A stretch of 64,000 nucleotides of DNA, taken from contig CANQXE010000003.1 in the NCBI GenBank assembly GCA_947627725.1, positions 1 through 64,000 on the forward strand, written 5' to 3'. The notes under the pieces are model-generated. The model saw only the letters and a program-made list of their open reading frames with translations, was not told the origin of the DNA and did not search any database. The translations under genes and the position numbers were made by a program. This DNA comes from an uncultured Clostridia bacterium. GTDB taxonomy: Bacteria; Bacillota; Clostridia; Oscillospirales; Acutalibacteraceae. Shown here one piece after another: positions 24,364 to 32,939 of the stretch (position 1 is its first letter; each line of letters starts with the position of its first letter).

Positions 24364-25080
24364 GTGGAATTTTATGAATTTATCGAAACCGTAATAAGCT
24401 ATATTCCGTCAGAATTTGAAAAACAGCGACACCTGGCGGAAATTATTTTACCGTGGATTCTCGGAATATGTACCGCCGCTACCTGCTTTTTCGGTCATAC
24501 AGTGCATAAACTGTGGAAAGCGTTTTTCTTTTTCGGCATTGGCTTTATTATTCCGATGATTGCAGTTGAGGCGCTTTTCGCTCCAAACGGAATTCTGTTC
24601 TGGATATGCGCGGTTTTATGCGCGGGAATAGGTGTGACCTGTGCCGTTTACTCAAAGAAAATATTTCGTGTACAGCTTTTTATAACCACTCTTATAATGG
24701 TGTTTATTTCCGTACCTTCGTATCTTTCCTTTCTGGGTGACTCCGTCAGCATTATCGCGGGCTTTATAATCGCTGTTTTGTGCGCGGTTCTCAGCATAAA
24801 ATACAAATACATAATGGTCATAATAACCACATCGTTTTCAGGCTCATTTATGCTTTTTGATATTATTGGAAACGCATTAGGCTTACCGCATACTCTTAAA
24901 ACAATTTTCGCGGTTATAATTGCTTTTTTCGGTTTAACTGTACAATGCTATGTTGAGCGTGAAGAACTTAAGGAAACACACGAGCATTTGAAAAAACGCT
25001 CAGAGCAGCTTAAAAACGCCCCTGATAATATAAAAAACAAAATAAAATCGGATAAAACAAAGCCGCTTTTTCATAAGTGA
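24364..25080 (+). CDS. Multi-pass membrane protein (TMEM198/DUF4203-like)
   Basis: A 238-residue protein with seven or so hydrophobic helices between residues 28 and 195 and a highly charged cytoplasmic tail (REELKETHEHLKKRSEQLKN). The repeated helix pairs with GI and AGF turns resemble the TMEM198/DUF4203 group, but I am not sure. The frame has no ATG near its beginning; GTG at 24364 is the best start, with a weak AAAGAG upstream. It begins 18 bases after the transketolase terminator, so it may be read only by read-through or from a promoter I do not see. Confidence 0.55.
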   Translation: MEFYEFIETVISYIPSEFEKQRHLAEIILPWILGICTAATCFFGHTVHKLWKAFFFFGIGFIIPMIAVEALFAPNGILFWICAVLCAGIGVTCAVYSKKIFRVQLFITTLIMVFISVPSYLSFLGDSVSIIAGFIIAVLCAVLSIKYKYIMVIITTSFSGSFMLFDIIGNALGLPHTLKTIFAVIIAFFGLTVQCYVEREELKETHEHLKKRSEQLKNAPDNIKNKIKSDKTKPLFHK

Positions 25081-25380
25081 ACAGCGACCAAAACTGTCAA
25101 AAACCGGTCCGAACCACACCGGCAGTTAAATTTATAGTTACTTTATATCAGGTAAGCTTTTTCCAAATACAATAAAATAAACATAATTGATATTAAACGC
25201 CCGAAAGCAGTAAACTTTCGGGCGTATGGCGTTTCTCGGTTTTTGTTTGCGGGAGCGGTATAAACAGCAAGAATACAAAATTAAGTTTCATTTCTCAAAG
25301 TCCAACAGCACGCAGAATTTTTTAATTTTTCCTTTGTTACTCGCTGAACCGCTGTTCACTCAAGAAAAAACAACCGTGAT
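25081..25380. other. Non-coding gap with a perfect hairpin
   Basis: Three hundred bases without a convincing gene. The only structure is ACGCCCGAAAG/CTTTCGGGCGT (25197-25225), an 11-bp perfect stem with a CAGTAAA loop, probably a terminator between convergent genes, though no good T-run is attached. A short frame at 25226-25429 has no recognisable content. Confidence 0.5.
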
Positions 25381-25851
25381 TTATTTATCATTCTTCTTTT
25401 TGAAAATTAAAAATTTACTGAAAAAGTAGTTAAGTATTACAACAATTACGGCAAGAACTATTTTTGAATATATGCCGTCTGTAAAGAGAATACCGATTGA
25501 AATATTCATTTTTTCAAGTATATTATAAAAGATATTGTCAAATCCTGTTTTTGCAAGAAGCGGAACGCAGACAATTTCAATGACACCCGTTACTCCCCTT
25601 GACGCGATAAAGCTTATAATTTCTTTAACTACAACTCCCGCATTCCAGCTTTTTGAATCAAATACCCACAGCTTATTTGTAATATAAGCAAAGGCAACAG
25701 CACATATCCAGCTTAAAAGATTACCTGTAAAAACCTTCATTGAAAGAAGATTTACGAATACCGCATACGAACCCCAGCTGACCAAAGTTGTTAAGACGCC
25801 GAAAATGATATACGTAATTACTTCTTTATATTTTTTTAAAAATTCTTTCAT
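25381..25851 (-). CDS. GtrA family membrane protein
   Basis: A 156-residue four-helix membrane protein of the GtrA family, believed to help flip polyprenyl-linked sugars or related substrates for cell-surface glycosylation. The start YKEVITYIIFGVLTTLVSWG and the turn SWICAVAFAYITNKLWVFD are typical. Helices lie at about 10-30, 42-62, 78-100 and 125-147. GAGAGGGAA precedes the ATG. It follows the iron-dependent alcohol dehydrogenase by 15 bases on the same strand, with no clear functional link. Confidence 0.85.
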   Translation of the reverse strand: MKEFLKKYKEVITYIIFGVLTTLVSWGSYAVFVNLLSMKVFTGNLLSWICAVAFAYITNKLWVFDSKSWNAGVVVKEIISFIASRGVTGVIEIVCVPLLAKTGFDNIFYNILEKMNISIGILFTDGIYSKIVLAVIVVILNYFFSKFLIFKKKNDK

Positions 25852-25866
25852 AATATTCCCTCTCTG

Positions 25867-26997
25867 CTATCTAAGCGCGTTATACATCTCAAAAATATCC
25901 TTTTCGGTAAGCTCAACAGGATTCCGCGTCATAAGCATAGACATACTCTTTTGCGTCAGCTCCAGAATCTGCTCATCTGTTGTACATCCGATTTCGGAAA
26001 GAGCGGTCTTCATTTTCATTCTCTTTTTCATTGCGGTAATTTCGTCAGCCATCTCATATGGTGAATTAAAACCGCACTCCTTTGCCAACGCCGTTATCCT
26101 GCCGTCACCGTCAGCATTGTCCGCATTAAATTTAAGAAAATAATCAAGCGTGAAGGCGCAGGCCTCGCCGTGAGGAACACCGTAAATATTTGTAAGCGGA
26201 AAAGAGCAGGCATGCGAGCCTGTTGTTCTCGGATGACTGAACGCAACACCCGCAACGATTGAAGCCTCCGCCATTTTCTCCCTTGCCTGTAAATCGCCGG
26301 GATTGTTATATGCCCTTTCAAGCCACTCAAAAACAAGTCTTGCGCTGTAAATTGAGCAGGCTGAACAAATAGGCTGATGAATCGTTGCCCAGTAGCTTTC
26401 AACAGCGTGGGATAGAACATCAAGCCCCGTCGAAGCCGTAACCTGAGGCGGAACTGTCAGGGTAAGCTCCGGGTCAACAACCGCGATTTTCGGATACATC
26501 GCAGGATCGTTCATAGGACTTTTGAGATTAAGCCTTAAATCTGTCAAAACAGATATATTTGTTACCTCGGACGCTGTACCCGACGTTGTGGTAACCGCAA
26601 TCATCGGAATAGCCTCGTTACTGTCTACCGCTTTTCCTCCCGAATGATAGGAACTGATTACATCGTCACCCTTTGCGATTGCGCAAGCCGCTTTGCAGCA
26701 ATCCATCGGTGAACCGCCGCCGAGCGCAACGGCAAAATCCGCGTCAACTTCTCTCATCAGCTTAACACATTCATCAACATTGTCTGTTGTCGGATTAGGA
26801 CGAACGTCACCAAAAACAGCTTTGATAAGCCCTCCGCCCATTTTTACAAATTTATCGGCAAGTCCGTTTTTCACAAAGCTCCCTGACGCAACGAGCACGC
26901 CCCTCGTGCCGCCTGTTTCTTTAATATAGCTTTCAATATTTTTCCTTTTGCCGCAACCGAAAATAAGTTTGACAGGCAAATTAAATTCCCACTCCAT
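25867..26997 (-). CDS. Iron-containing alcohol dehydrogenase
   Basis: A 376-residue class III (iron-dependent) alcohol or butanol dehydrogenase. The NAD(P) site GGGSPMDCCKAA lies near residue 92, ITAVTTTSGTASEVTN-type TTSGTASE near 138, and metal ligands are supplied by VDPEL, DVLSHAVESYW and the PRTTGSHACSFPL and YGVPHGEACA histidines. It would reduce aldehydes or ketones with NAD(P)H in fermentation; the exact substrate is not readable. A GGAG site precedes the ATG. Confidence 0.87.
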   Translation of the reverse strand: MEWEFNLPVKLIFGCGKRKNIESYIKETGGTRGVLVASGSFVKNGLADKFVKMGGGLIKAVFGDVRPNPTTDNVDECVKLMREVDADFAVALGGGSPMDCCKAACAIAKGDDVISSYHSGGKAVDSNEAIPMIAVTTTSGTASEVTNISVLTDLRLNLKSPMNDPAMYPKIAVVDPELTLTVPPQVTASTGLDVLSHAVESYWATIHQPICSACSIYSARLVFEWLERAYNNPGDLQAREKMAEASIVAGVAFSHPRTTGSHACSFPLTNIYGVPHGEACAFTLDYFLKFNADNADGDGRITALAKECGFNSPYEMADEITAMKKRMKMKTALSEIGCTTDEQILELTQKSMSMLMTRNPVELTEKDIFEMYNALR

Positions 26998-27122
26998 TTT
27001 GACTCCTTACATGCTTTTAATATCTTAATTATAGTAACACTTTTGATTTATATTTTCAATAAAAACACATAATATGGCATAAACCGATATTTAATCCGCC
27101 CTTTTATGTAACAGGTTTTTTA

Positions 27123-27151
27123 TTTACTTTAAGCGGTATAAATGGTATAAT
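27123..27151 (+). promoter_or_regulatory. Promoter of hpt
   Basis: TTTACT (27123-27128) and a perfect TATAAT (27146-27151), spacer 17, 52 bases before the start codon. Confidence 0.6.
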
Positions 27152-27203
27152 ATTTTTATATAAGATTAAAAATCATATTCCATTTTATAAATAAGGAGCG
27201 GAT

Positions 27204-27743
27204 ATGAATACTGATATAGAAAAAATCATCGTAACCGAAAATGAGCTTGCTCAAATCACAGCGAGGCTCGGCAAGCAAATAACAAATGACTTTGCGGGAA
27301 AAAAGCTGCTTATAGTCGGTATTCTGAAAGGTTCAATTTATTTTTTAACCGACCTTTCAAGGCATATTGAACTGCCCTGCAATATTGATTTTATTCAAGC
27401 GTCAAGCTACGGCGGCAATACGGTTTCAAGCGGTGAAATCAGCATTATTAAGGACATTCAATCTGACCTCACCGGCTTTGATGTTCTTCTTGTAGAGGAT
27501 ATTCTTGACACGGGCAGGACACTGAAGCATATTTACGATATGCTGTCAGAAAGAAATCCTCAGTCCATTTCAATAGCCGCACTTTTGGACAAGCCCGCAA
27601 GACGTGAGGTTAAAATTCACGCGGATTATATCGGTATTGATGTTCCCGACGCGTTTGTCGTGGGTTACGGACTTGACTACAATCAGTTTTACAGAAATTT
27701 ACCGTATATCGGAATCCTTAAGGAAGAAATATATAAAAAATAA
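27204..27743 (+). CDS. hpt: Hypoxanthine phosphoribosyltransferase
   Basis: A 179-residue purine-salvage enzyme joining hypoxanthine or guanine to PRPP. The PRPP loop VLLVEDILDTGRTL lies near residue 93, IVGILKGSIYFLTDL near 37 is the conserved early strand-loop, and FVVGYGLDYNQFYRNLPYIG is the family C-terminus. AAGGAGCGG precedes the ATG. The length is normal. The next gene starts 36 bases after the stop. Confidence 0.92.
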   Translation: MNTDIEKIIVTENELAQITARLGKQITNDFAGKKLLIVGILKGSIYFLTDLSRHIELPCNIDFIQASSYGGNTVSSGEISIIKDIQSDLTGFDVLLVEDILDTGRTLKHIYDMLSERNPQSISIAALLDKPARREVKIHADYIGIDVPDAFVVGYGLDYNQFYRNLPYIGILKEEIYKK

Positions 27744-27779
27744 CAGGCATATTTATGCCGATAAATTATGAGGGATACT

Positions 27780-28259
27780 ATGAAAAAATTTACAGTTATA
27801 TTATTAAGCCTTGTTTTTTGTTTTGCTTTTTTCGGCTGCGGTGCAGGCAGTAATACGAAGCAAAACAGCAGTACTTCGTCAACCGTTACGTGTACGGTTA
27901 CGGTTGAATGTAAAAGCATACTTTCCGATATGAACAGTCTTAAGGCGGGACATGAGGACTATGTTCCGGCTGACGGATATATACTAAACGGATATTCCGT
28001 AACTGTACCCGACGGAAGCACCGCCTATGACGCGGTTATGTCAGCCTGCGACGAACGGAATATACCTGTCAATATATCAAACAGCAGTTTCGGCAAATAC
28101 ATTTCAGGCTTTAACAACATTGACGAAAAGGATTGCGGTAATCAGAGCGGCTGGACCTACACCATAAACGGAGAATCCCCGTCAGTAAGCTGTGACAGTT
28201 ATACTCTTTCAGACGGTGACAGCGTTGAATTTTCCTACATTTGCTCATATGATAACTAA
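27780..28259 (+). CDS. DUF4430 lipoprotein
   Basis: A 159-residue exported protein. The N-terminus is a lipoprotein signal with FAFFGCGAG as lipobox and Cys-20 or so as the lipidated residue. After a Ser/Thr linker comes a single DUF4430 domain (about residues 70-158): DGSTAYDAVMSACDERN, GFNNIDEKDCGNQSGWTYTI and LSDGDSVEFSY. DUF4430 resembles the beta domain of transcobalamin and intrinsic factor. ATG 27780 is chosen over ATG 27768 because GAGGGA lies between them. The next gene begins six bases after the stop and encodes an exported alpha/alpha-barrel-like protein. Confidence 0.75.
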   Translation: MKKFTVILLSLVFCFAFFGCGAGSNTKQNSSTSSTVTCTVTVECKSILSDMNSLKAGHEDYVPADGYILNGYSVTVPDGSTAYDAVMSACDERNIPVNISNSSFGKYISGFNNIDEKDCGNQSGWTYTINGESPSVSCDSYTLSDGDSVEFSYICSYDN

Positions 28260-28265
28260 TATATT

Positions 28266-29327
28266 ATGACCTATAAATTTAAAAGGATATTATCATTTCT
28301 CCTTTCGTTGTGTATTATATTTACCGCAAACATCACTTCCCTTGCGTCAAATACACCGAATGTTAAAAAAATTAAAGAACAAATTGACGGCGCGGCATCA
28401 TATCTCACTAATGATATTAAAAGCTACGGCGTAAACGAAGCGGTGGATTTTTGCGTCATTGTCGATTCCGGTGCCGACGTATCAAAATTTTCAAAATCTT
28501 TTTTATCAGACGTTAAGGCAAATCTTGACAGAAACGGCGGAAAAATTATCTCATCTTACGGTGAAAACCTCACAACATACGCCGCTGTAATTATTGCTCT
28601 CAAAAAACTTGGAGAAAACCCCGAAAATTTTAACGGCTATGATATTACAAAAGCGTTTATCTCAATGGATACGTCGGCTGATACGTTTACACCGAATTAC
28701 TGCCGCATTATTATTCAGGCGGCGCTTTACTGTAAAAATTCAGACAAATTTTTACAGGCGCTCTGTAACACATATATCAACTCGTACTACACAATGGGCA
28801 AGGGTGTAGATTATTTCGGATTTTCCTGTGACAACACTGCGTATTTTATTGACGCTGTTTGTTTAAGCCAAATCAGCTCGGAAAAATATAAAAATGTCCT
28901 TAATGACGCAATAAAGGTGCTTGATACGTATAAGGTTGACGGTGGTTACTGCTTTAATCCCGAATATGATACAAATCCGAACGCAGACTCAATCGCCCTC
29001 GCTCTAATGGCGCAATCGTCATATACAGCTTGCTTTGGCAATACAGAAAAAAGTTCCGCTGTTTTAAACGGTATCTATGAAGAGCTTTGCGCATTTGAAA
29101 GCTCTGATACAGGTGTTTTCACTTACGGCGGGACGGAAAGCCCCTATGCAACAAGAGACGCACTTATTTCTCTTTCGCGCTATAACTCGGTTATATCGGA
29201 ACAGGCAGGTTTTTTTAATCAATCTTCTTTCTTGACTGTTATTATTGTTCTTTCCGCAATTTTCGTTATTATGGCGGCAGGTATAGCTTTATCACATAAG
29301 AAAAAGAAAAATAATAAAGCGATATGA
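28266..29327 (+). CDS. Exported alpha/alpha-toroid-like protein, membrane-anchored
   Basis: A 353-residue protein with a signal peptide (ILSFLLSLCIIFTANI, cleavage near LAS), a helical ectodomain and a C-terminal membrane helix (about 320-342) followed by KKKKNNKAI. The ectodomain has the spaced helix repeats of prenyltransferase/squalene-cyclase toroids: ENLTTYAAVIIALKKLG, NADSIALALMAQSS and ATRDALISLSRYNS, with VDGGYCFNPEYDTN as a turn. No DxDD or zinc ligands of enzymes are evident, so binding rather than catalysis seems likely. It is paired with the DUF4430 lipoprotein, which gives the same two-domain set as cobalamin carriers. The role is inferred. Confidence 0.6.
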   Translation: MTYKFKRILSFLLSLCIIFTANITSLASNTPNVKKIKEQIDGAASYLTNDIKSYGVNEAVDFCVIVDSGADVSKFSKSFLSDVKANLDRNGGKIISSYGENLTTYAAVIIALKKLGENPENFNGYDITKAFISMDTSADTFTPNYCRIIIQAALYCKNSDKFLQALCNTYINSYYTMGKGVDYFGFSCDNTAYFIDAVCLSQISSEKYKNVLNDAIKVLDTYKVDGGYCFNPEYDTNPNADSIALALMAQSSYTACFGNTEKSSAVLNGIYEELCAFESSDTGVFTYGGTESPYATRDALISLSRYNSVISEQAGFFNQSSFLTVIIVLSAIFVIMAAGIALSHKKKKNNKAI

Positions 29328-29336
29328 GGTATTCTT

Positions 29337-30980
29337 ATGAATTACAGCTTTAGTTTTATATATAAGGCAGACGGAGAGGTTAAAAAAACCGATTTGCCTG
29401 ACAATGCTGATTTTTCAGTTGAGGCGGAAATTGAAAGTAAGCTGATTACACTTACGCTTAAACCTAAGCGTGAGATTGAATTTGTTAAATTTGAAATGAC
29501 TATGCCGTTCAAATTTAACAGCAGTCAGCGTATTTTTACAAACGGCTATCAAAGCTGGACCGTATCAAAGGAATATTCACCAAACGGTTCTATGGATGAG
29601 TTCAGCCCGAGAATAATGGGAATAGAAAAAAGAAAGGTAAATCCCTTGGGAATCTGGGGCGCGGGCGATTTGACCTTCCATAAATATCCTGAAAAGCCGG
29701 GTGTTTTTTATGGCTACTCATACGGTTACGTAAGAAACAAAAGCGAGCTTTTTCTTCTCGGCTCCCTAAACGAAAGGGTCGGCTATACCATTATCACCTT
29801 CAATTCCTCCGCCGAATGCATAACGATTGAGAAAGACCTTGAGGGCGTTTCATTTAATGATGACACGCTTGTACTGTCCCTTGCAGTTCTCAATGGTGAA
29901 TACAACGCAGTATTTGATGAATATTTTGAAATGATGAATATACCAAAGCCGAGATTTGCAAGAAAATGCGGCTATACAACATGGTATAACTACTATACAA
30001 ATGTTACCGAGAATATTGTTGCAAATGACCTTGACGCAATTTCAAAGCTGAATACCGGGATTGACATTTTCCAGATTGACGACGGCTATGAGCGCACAGT
30101 CGGCGACTGGCTCGAAACAGATAAAAACAAGTTCCCGGGCGGTATGAAAGCTGCCGCAGACAATATCCACAAGCAGGGAATGCTTGCGGGTCTTTGGCTC
30201 GCGCCCTTTGCCGTTACTCCGAAATCACACATTTTTAAAAAGCACAAGGACTGGCTTGTTCGTGATAAAAAGGGCAAATACCGCTATGCCTCACATAACT
30301 GGGGCGGATTTTACGCTCTTGATATCTATAATGAAGATGTAAAAGCGTATCTTAAAAAAGTTTTTGACACCATACTTAGTGAATGGGGATATGATATGGT
30401 CAAGCTCGATTTTCTCTATGCCTGCTCGATTATCCCTATTCACGGTAAAAGCCGAGGAGAAATTATGTGTGACGCAATGGAGCTTTTAAGAAGGCTCTGC
30501 GGTGATAAAATTATTCTTGGCTGCGGTGTTCCGCTTGCGCCCGCATTCGGAAATGTGGATTTTTGCCGCGTCGGCGCCGATGTCGGACTTTGCTGGGAAA
30601 ACAAGGCATTCTCGCGTGAGGACGTTTCAACGCAGAACACGCTTACAAATACTATTTTCCGCAGGCATCTTGACGGCAGAGCGTTTTTAAATGACCCCGA
30701 TGTTTTCCTTCTGCGTGATAATAATATTAAAATGCCGCTCAGTAAAAGAAAAATCATTGCGCAGGTAAACAGCCTGTGCGGTAATCTGCTCTTTGTTTCA
30801 GATGATGTTTCAACCTACACCGACGAGCAAAAGCAAATATTTTCAGACACAATTACAAAGCCCAAAGCTGTTATTAATAATGCCGAATTTATTAAAGATA
30901 AAATTATAAGAATAGATTATTCTGTAAACGGAAAAAATGAAAGCCTTACCTTTGATCTTTCAACAGGTCTAAAAATATAA
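29337..30980 (+). CDS. GH36-type alpha-galactosidase
   Basis: A 547-residue glycoside hydrolase of clan GH-D. An N-terminal beta-sandwich (1-200) is followed by a TIM barrel: FQIDDGYERTVGDWLE near residue 246, GMLAGLWLAPFAV near 280, DMVKLDFLYACSI near 352 holding the nucleophile Asp, and CRVGADVGLCWEN near 408 likely the acid/base Asp. It is shorter than classic 700-residue GH36 enzymes. It lacks a signal peptide. The substrate is probably alpha-galactosides; related enzymes accept other alpha-linked sugars. It begins nine bases after the toroid gene, so is probably co-transcribed. Confidence 0.82.
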   Translation: MNYSFSFIYKADGEVKKTDLPDNADFSVEAEIESKLITLTLKPKREIEFVKFEMTMPFKFNSSQRIFTNGYQSWTVSKEYSPNGSMDEFSPRIMGIEKRKVNPLGIWGAGDLTFHKYPEKPGVFYGYSYGYVRNKSELFLLGSLNERVGYTIITFNSSAECITIEKDLEGVSFNDDTLVLSLAVLNGEYNAVFDEYFEMMNIPKPRFARKCGYTTWYNYYTNVTENIVANDLDAISKLNTGIDIFQIDDGYERTVGDWLETDKNKFPGGMKAAADNIHKQGMLAGLWLAPFAVTPKSHIFKKHKDWLVRDKKGKYRYASHNWGGFYALDIYNEDVKAYLKKVFDTILSEWGYDMVKLDFLYACSIIPIHGKSRGEIMCDAMELLRRLCGDKIILGCGVPLAPAFGNVDFCRVGADVGLCWENKAFSREDVSTQNTLTNTIFRRHLDGRAFLNDPDVFLLRDNNIKMPLSKRKIIAQVNSLCGNLLFVSDDVSTYTDEQKQIFSDTITKPKAVINNAEFIKDKIIRIDYSVNGKNESLTFDLSTGLKI

Positions 30981-30997
30981 GCAAACGGGCTGAATTC

Positions 30998-31026
30998 TTG
31001 ACAATTGACGCTTTATATGCTTTAAT
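30998..31026 (+). promoter_or_regulatory. Promoter of tagD
   Basis: TTGACA (30998-31003) and TTTAAT (31021-31026), spacer 17. Confidence 0.5.
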
Positions 31027-31058
31027 GATAACAACATTTCAGATTTTAGGAGAAAATT

Positions 31059-31493
31059 ATGAAAAGAATTTTAACTTACGGAACTTTTGACCTTTTACAT
31101 TACGGTCATATCAGACTTTTGCAAAGGGCAAAGGCTTTAGGCGACTATCTTGTAGTTGCGCTTTCAACAGATGAATTTAACGCCGGAAAGGGCAAAAAGG
31201 CATACCACACCTATGAGACAAGGAAGAAAATGCTTGAGGCTATAAGATATGTTGACCTTGTCATTCCCGAAAACTGCTGGGAGCAAAAGCTTGACGACGT
31301 AAAGGAATATCATATTGATACCGTTGTTATGGGAGGCGACTGGGCAGGCAGCGACAAATTTGATTATCTTAAGGATTACTGTGAGCTTGTATTTCTTGAC
31401 AGGACCCCCGGCGTTTCGACAACAATGATTAAGCACGATCTCGGACTCAAGGAGGCTGTAAACGGTGTAGACCAGCTCCCCGATAAAGATTGA
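31059..31493 (+). CDS. tagD: Glycerol-3-phosphate cytidylyltransferase
   Basis: A 144-residue enzyme making CDP-glycerol, the precursor of glycerol-phosphate teichoic acids. The nucleotidyltransferase motif GTFDLLHYGHIRLL (HxGH) is at residue 8, MGGDWAGSDKFDYL near 91, and RTPGVSTTMIK near 116 is the family signature. The gene is monocistronic between a promoter and a terminator. With two LCP proteins in the window it supports a wall-teichoic-acid type polymer. Confidence 0.9.
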   Translation: MKRILTYGTFDLLHYGHIRLLQRAKALGDYLVVALSTDEFNAGKGKKAYHTYETRKKMLEAIRYVDLVIPENCWEQKLDDVKEYHIDTVVMGGDWAGSDKFDYLKDYCELVFLDRTPGVSTTMIKHDLGLKEAVNGVDQLPDKD

Positions 31494-31521
31494 TAAAAAT
31501 AATTGACATTACTGTCATTTC

Positions 31522-31550
31522 CACCGCGGCTTTGCTGCGGTGTTTCGTTT
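31522..31550 (+). terminator. Terminator of tagD
   Basis: CACCGCGGC and GCTGCGGTG form a 9-bp stem (one G-U) with a TTT loop and a T-rich tail. Confidence 0.75.
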
Positions 31551-31625
31551 GTGGTTTTTATTGCAACACACAGTTGCTTGATTTATAACAATTAATATTT
31601 TATTATTATATGTGGTGATAATGTT

Positions 31626-32630
31626 ATGGATACAAAAACCATTATTTATAATATAAGAAAAAATCATAACCTGACTCAAAAGGAAATGGCGGAAAAATTG
31701 TTTGTTACAAGGCAAGCTGTATCTCGATGGGAGCGTGGCGAAACCAAACCTAATATTGACACACTAAGATTGATTTCACGCGTTTTTGATATATCAATAA
31801 ATGCAATTGTGGATGAAAAAAATCTAACAGATTTGAATAACGATAAAATAAATGCAGACAGGTTTTTAGGCTTTGCCGAGATTTATGAAAACAACCGCCC
31901 GACTGTACCTAAAAAGGCTTGTGAATTTATATTAAATTATCTGGAAAGAACACCCAAACAAATAGTTGATTTAGGATGCGGTACAGGCTTGTCAACGCTT
32001 GCCTGGAAAAATAAATGTGATAATATTATCGGTATTGAGCCGAGCCTCGACATGCTCTCAATTGCAAAAGAAAAAAGTACGTCCAAAATTCATTTTAAAA
32101 GGGCATATGCAAATAATACGGGTTTGTCTGATAATTGTGCAGATATAGTCGTTTGCTCACAATCATTTCATTGGATGAATCCTGTTGATACACTTTCAGA
32201 AATAAACCGTATTTTAAAGCCGGGAGGTATTTTTGCAACTATTGACTGCGATTGGCCACCGGTTTGTAATTGGAGGGCTGAAGTAGCATACGATATTTTG
32301 CTCAATAAAATCAGAATAATCGAAGAGGAAAACCCAAGCATTTATAAAACATTTCACAGATGGAATAAAAGCAAACATTTAGAAAATATACGGGAAAGTG
32401 GATATTTCAAATACTTTAGAGAAATTATTTTTGACAGTAAAGAAATATGCAGCGCTGAAAGATTTATCGGCATTGCACTCAGTCAAGGCGGATTACAGAC
32501 AATACTTAAGACAGAGCCTGAACTGATTGAAAACGATATCCGCCATTTTGAAAATACGATTAATCAAATTTACAAAGACCGCAAATTCAACATTAATTTT
32601 TGCTATCGTATGCGTATCGGCATCAAATAA
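31626..32630 (+). CDS. HTH-methyltransferase fusion protein
   Basis: A 334-residue protein with two parts. Residues 1-65 are an XRE helix-turn-helix (NLTQKEMAEKLFVTRQAVSRWE). Residues 80-300 form a class I SAM methyltransferase: VDLGCGTGLSTLAW is motif I near residue 118, GIEPSLDMLSIAKEKS motif II, CADIVVCSQSFHWMNP and LKPGGIFATID the later motifs. The methyltransferase half resembles the UbiE/Coq5 small-molecule group. The fusion could couple ligand methylation to gene control, but no target is visible. The gene is separate from its neighbours. Confidence 0.78.
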   Translation: MDTKTIIYNIRKNHNLTQKEMAEKLFVTRQAVSRWERGETKPNIDTLRLISRVFDISINAIVDEKNLTDLNNDKINADRFLGFAEIYENNRPTVPKKACEFILNYLERTPKQIVDLGCGTGLSTLAWKNKCDNIIGIEPSLDMLSIAKEKSTSKIHFKRAYANNTGLSDNCADIVVCSQSFHWMNPVDTLSEINRILKPGGIFATIDCDWPPVCNWRAEVAYDILLNKIRIIEEENPSIYKTFHRWNKSKHLENIRESGYFKYFREIIFDSKEICSAERFIGIALSQGGLQTILKTEPELIENDIRHFENTINQIYKDRKFNINFCYRMRIGIK

Positions 32631-32939
32631 ACAGGAATATATGAAGATAATAACGAGACTCTTATCATTAATTTATCTGACTTTATCAATTTTGTTTCAC
32701 ATTATTTTGTAACCGTTTTTTCGTTTTATTAGGTAAAAAATTACAATTTTATCTGTGAAACAGACAAGTGTCTGTTTTTATTCATATACATAGAATTGTG
32801 GTGCTTAAAAATTAAAAATACAATATCTTGTGCTTTTTCTATATTTTCTATTGACACGGGTTTAAATATTTGTTATGATTAATGCAGTCGGGTTTTTCGA
32901 TTGTAACTTTTTTGTAATAATTGTTAAGGGGGTTAAGAT
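32631..32939 (+). other. Non-coding gap before nrdD
   Basis: A 309-base AT-rich stretch. It holds a probable terminator hairpin at 32758-32779 (AAACAGAC/GTCTGTTT, loop AAGT, T-tail) for the HTH-methyltransferase gene and the nrdD promoter at 32851-32879. No NrdR-box pair or riboswitch could be recognised. Confidence 0.55.
32851..32879 (+). promoter_or_regulatory. Promoter of nrdD-nrdG
   Basis: A perfect TTGACA (32851-32856) and TATGAT (32874-32879), spacer 17, about 55 bases before the AAGGGGG ribosome site. Confidence 0.7.

Noticed and set aside
25226-25429. Short + strand frame after the perfect hairpin
   Set aside because: No ribosome site, low-complexity Phe/Leu/Lys-rich content, and it overlaps the 3' end of the convergent GtrA gene.
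32631-32939. NrdR boxes or cobalamin riboswitch before nrdD
   Set aside because: No paired ACA-type NrdR repeats and no conserved riboswitch core could be seen.
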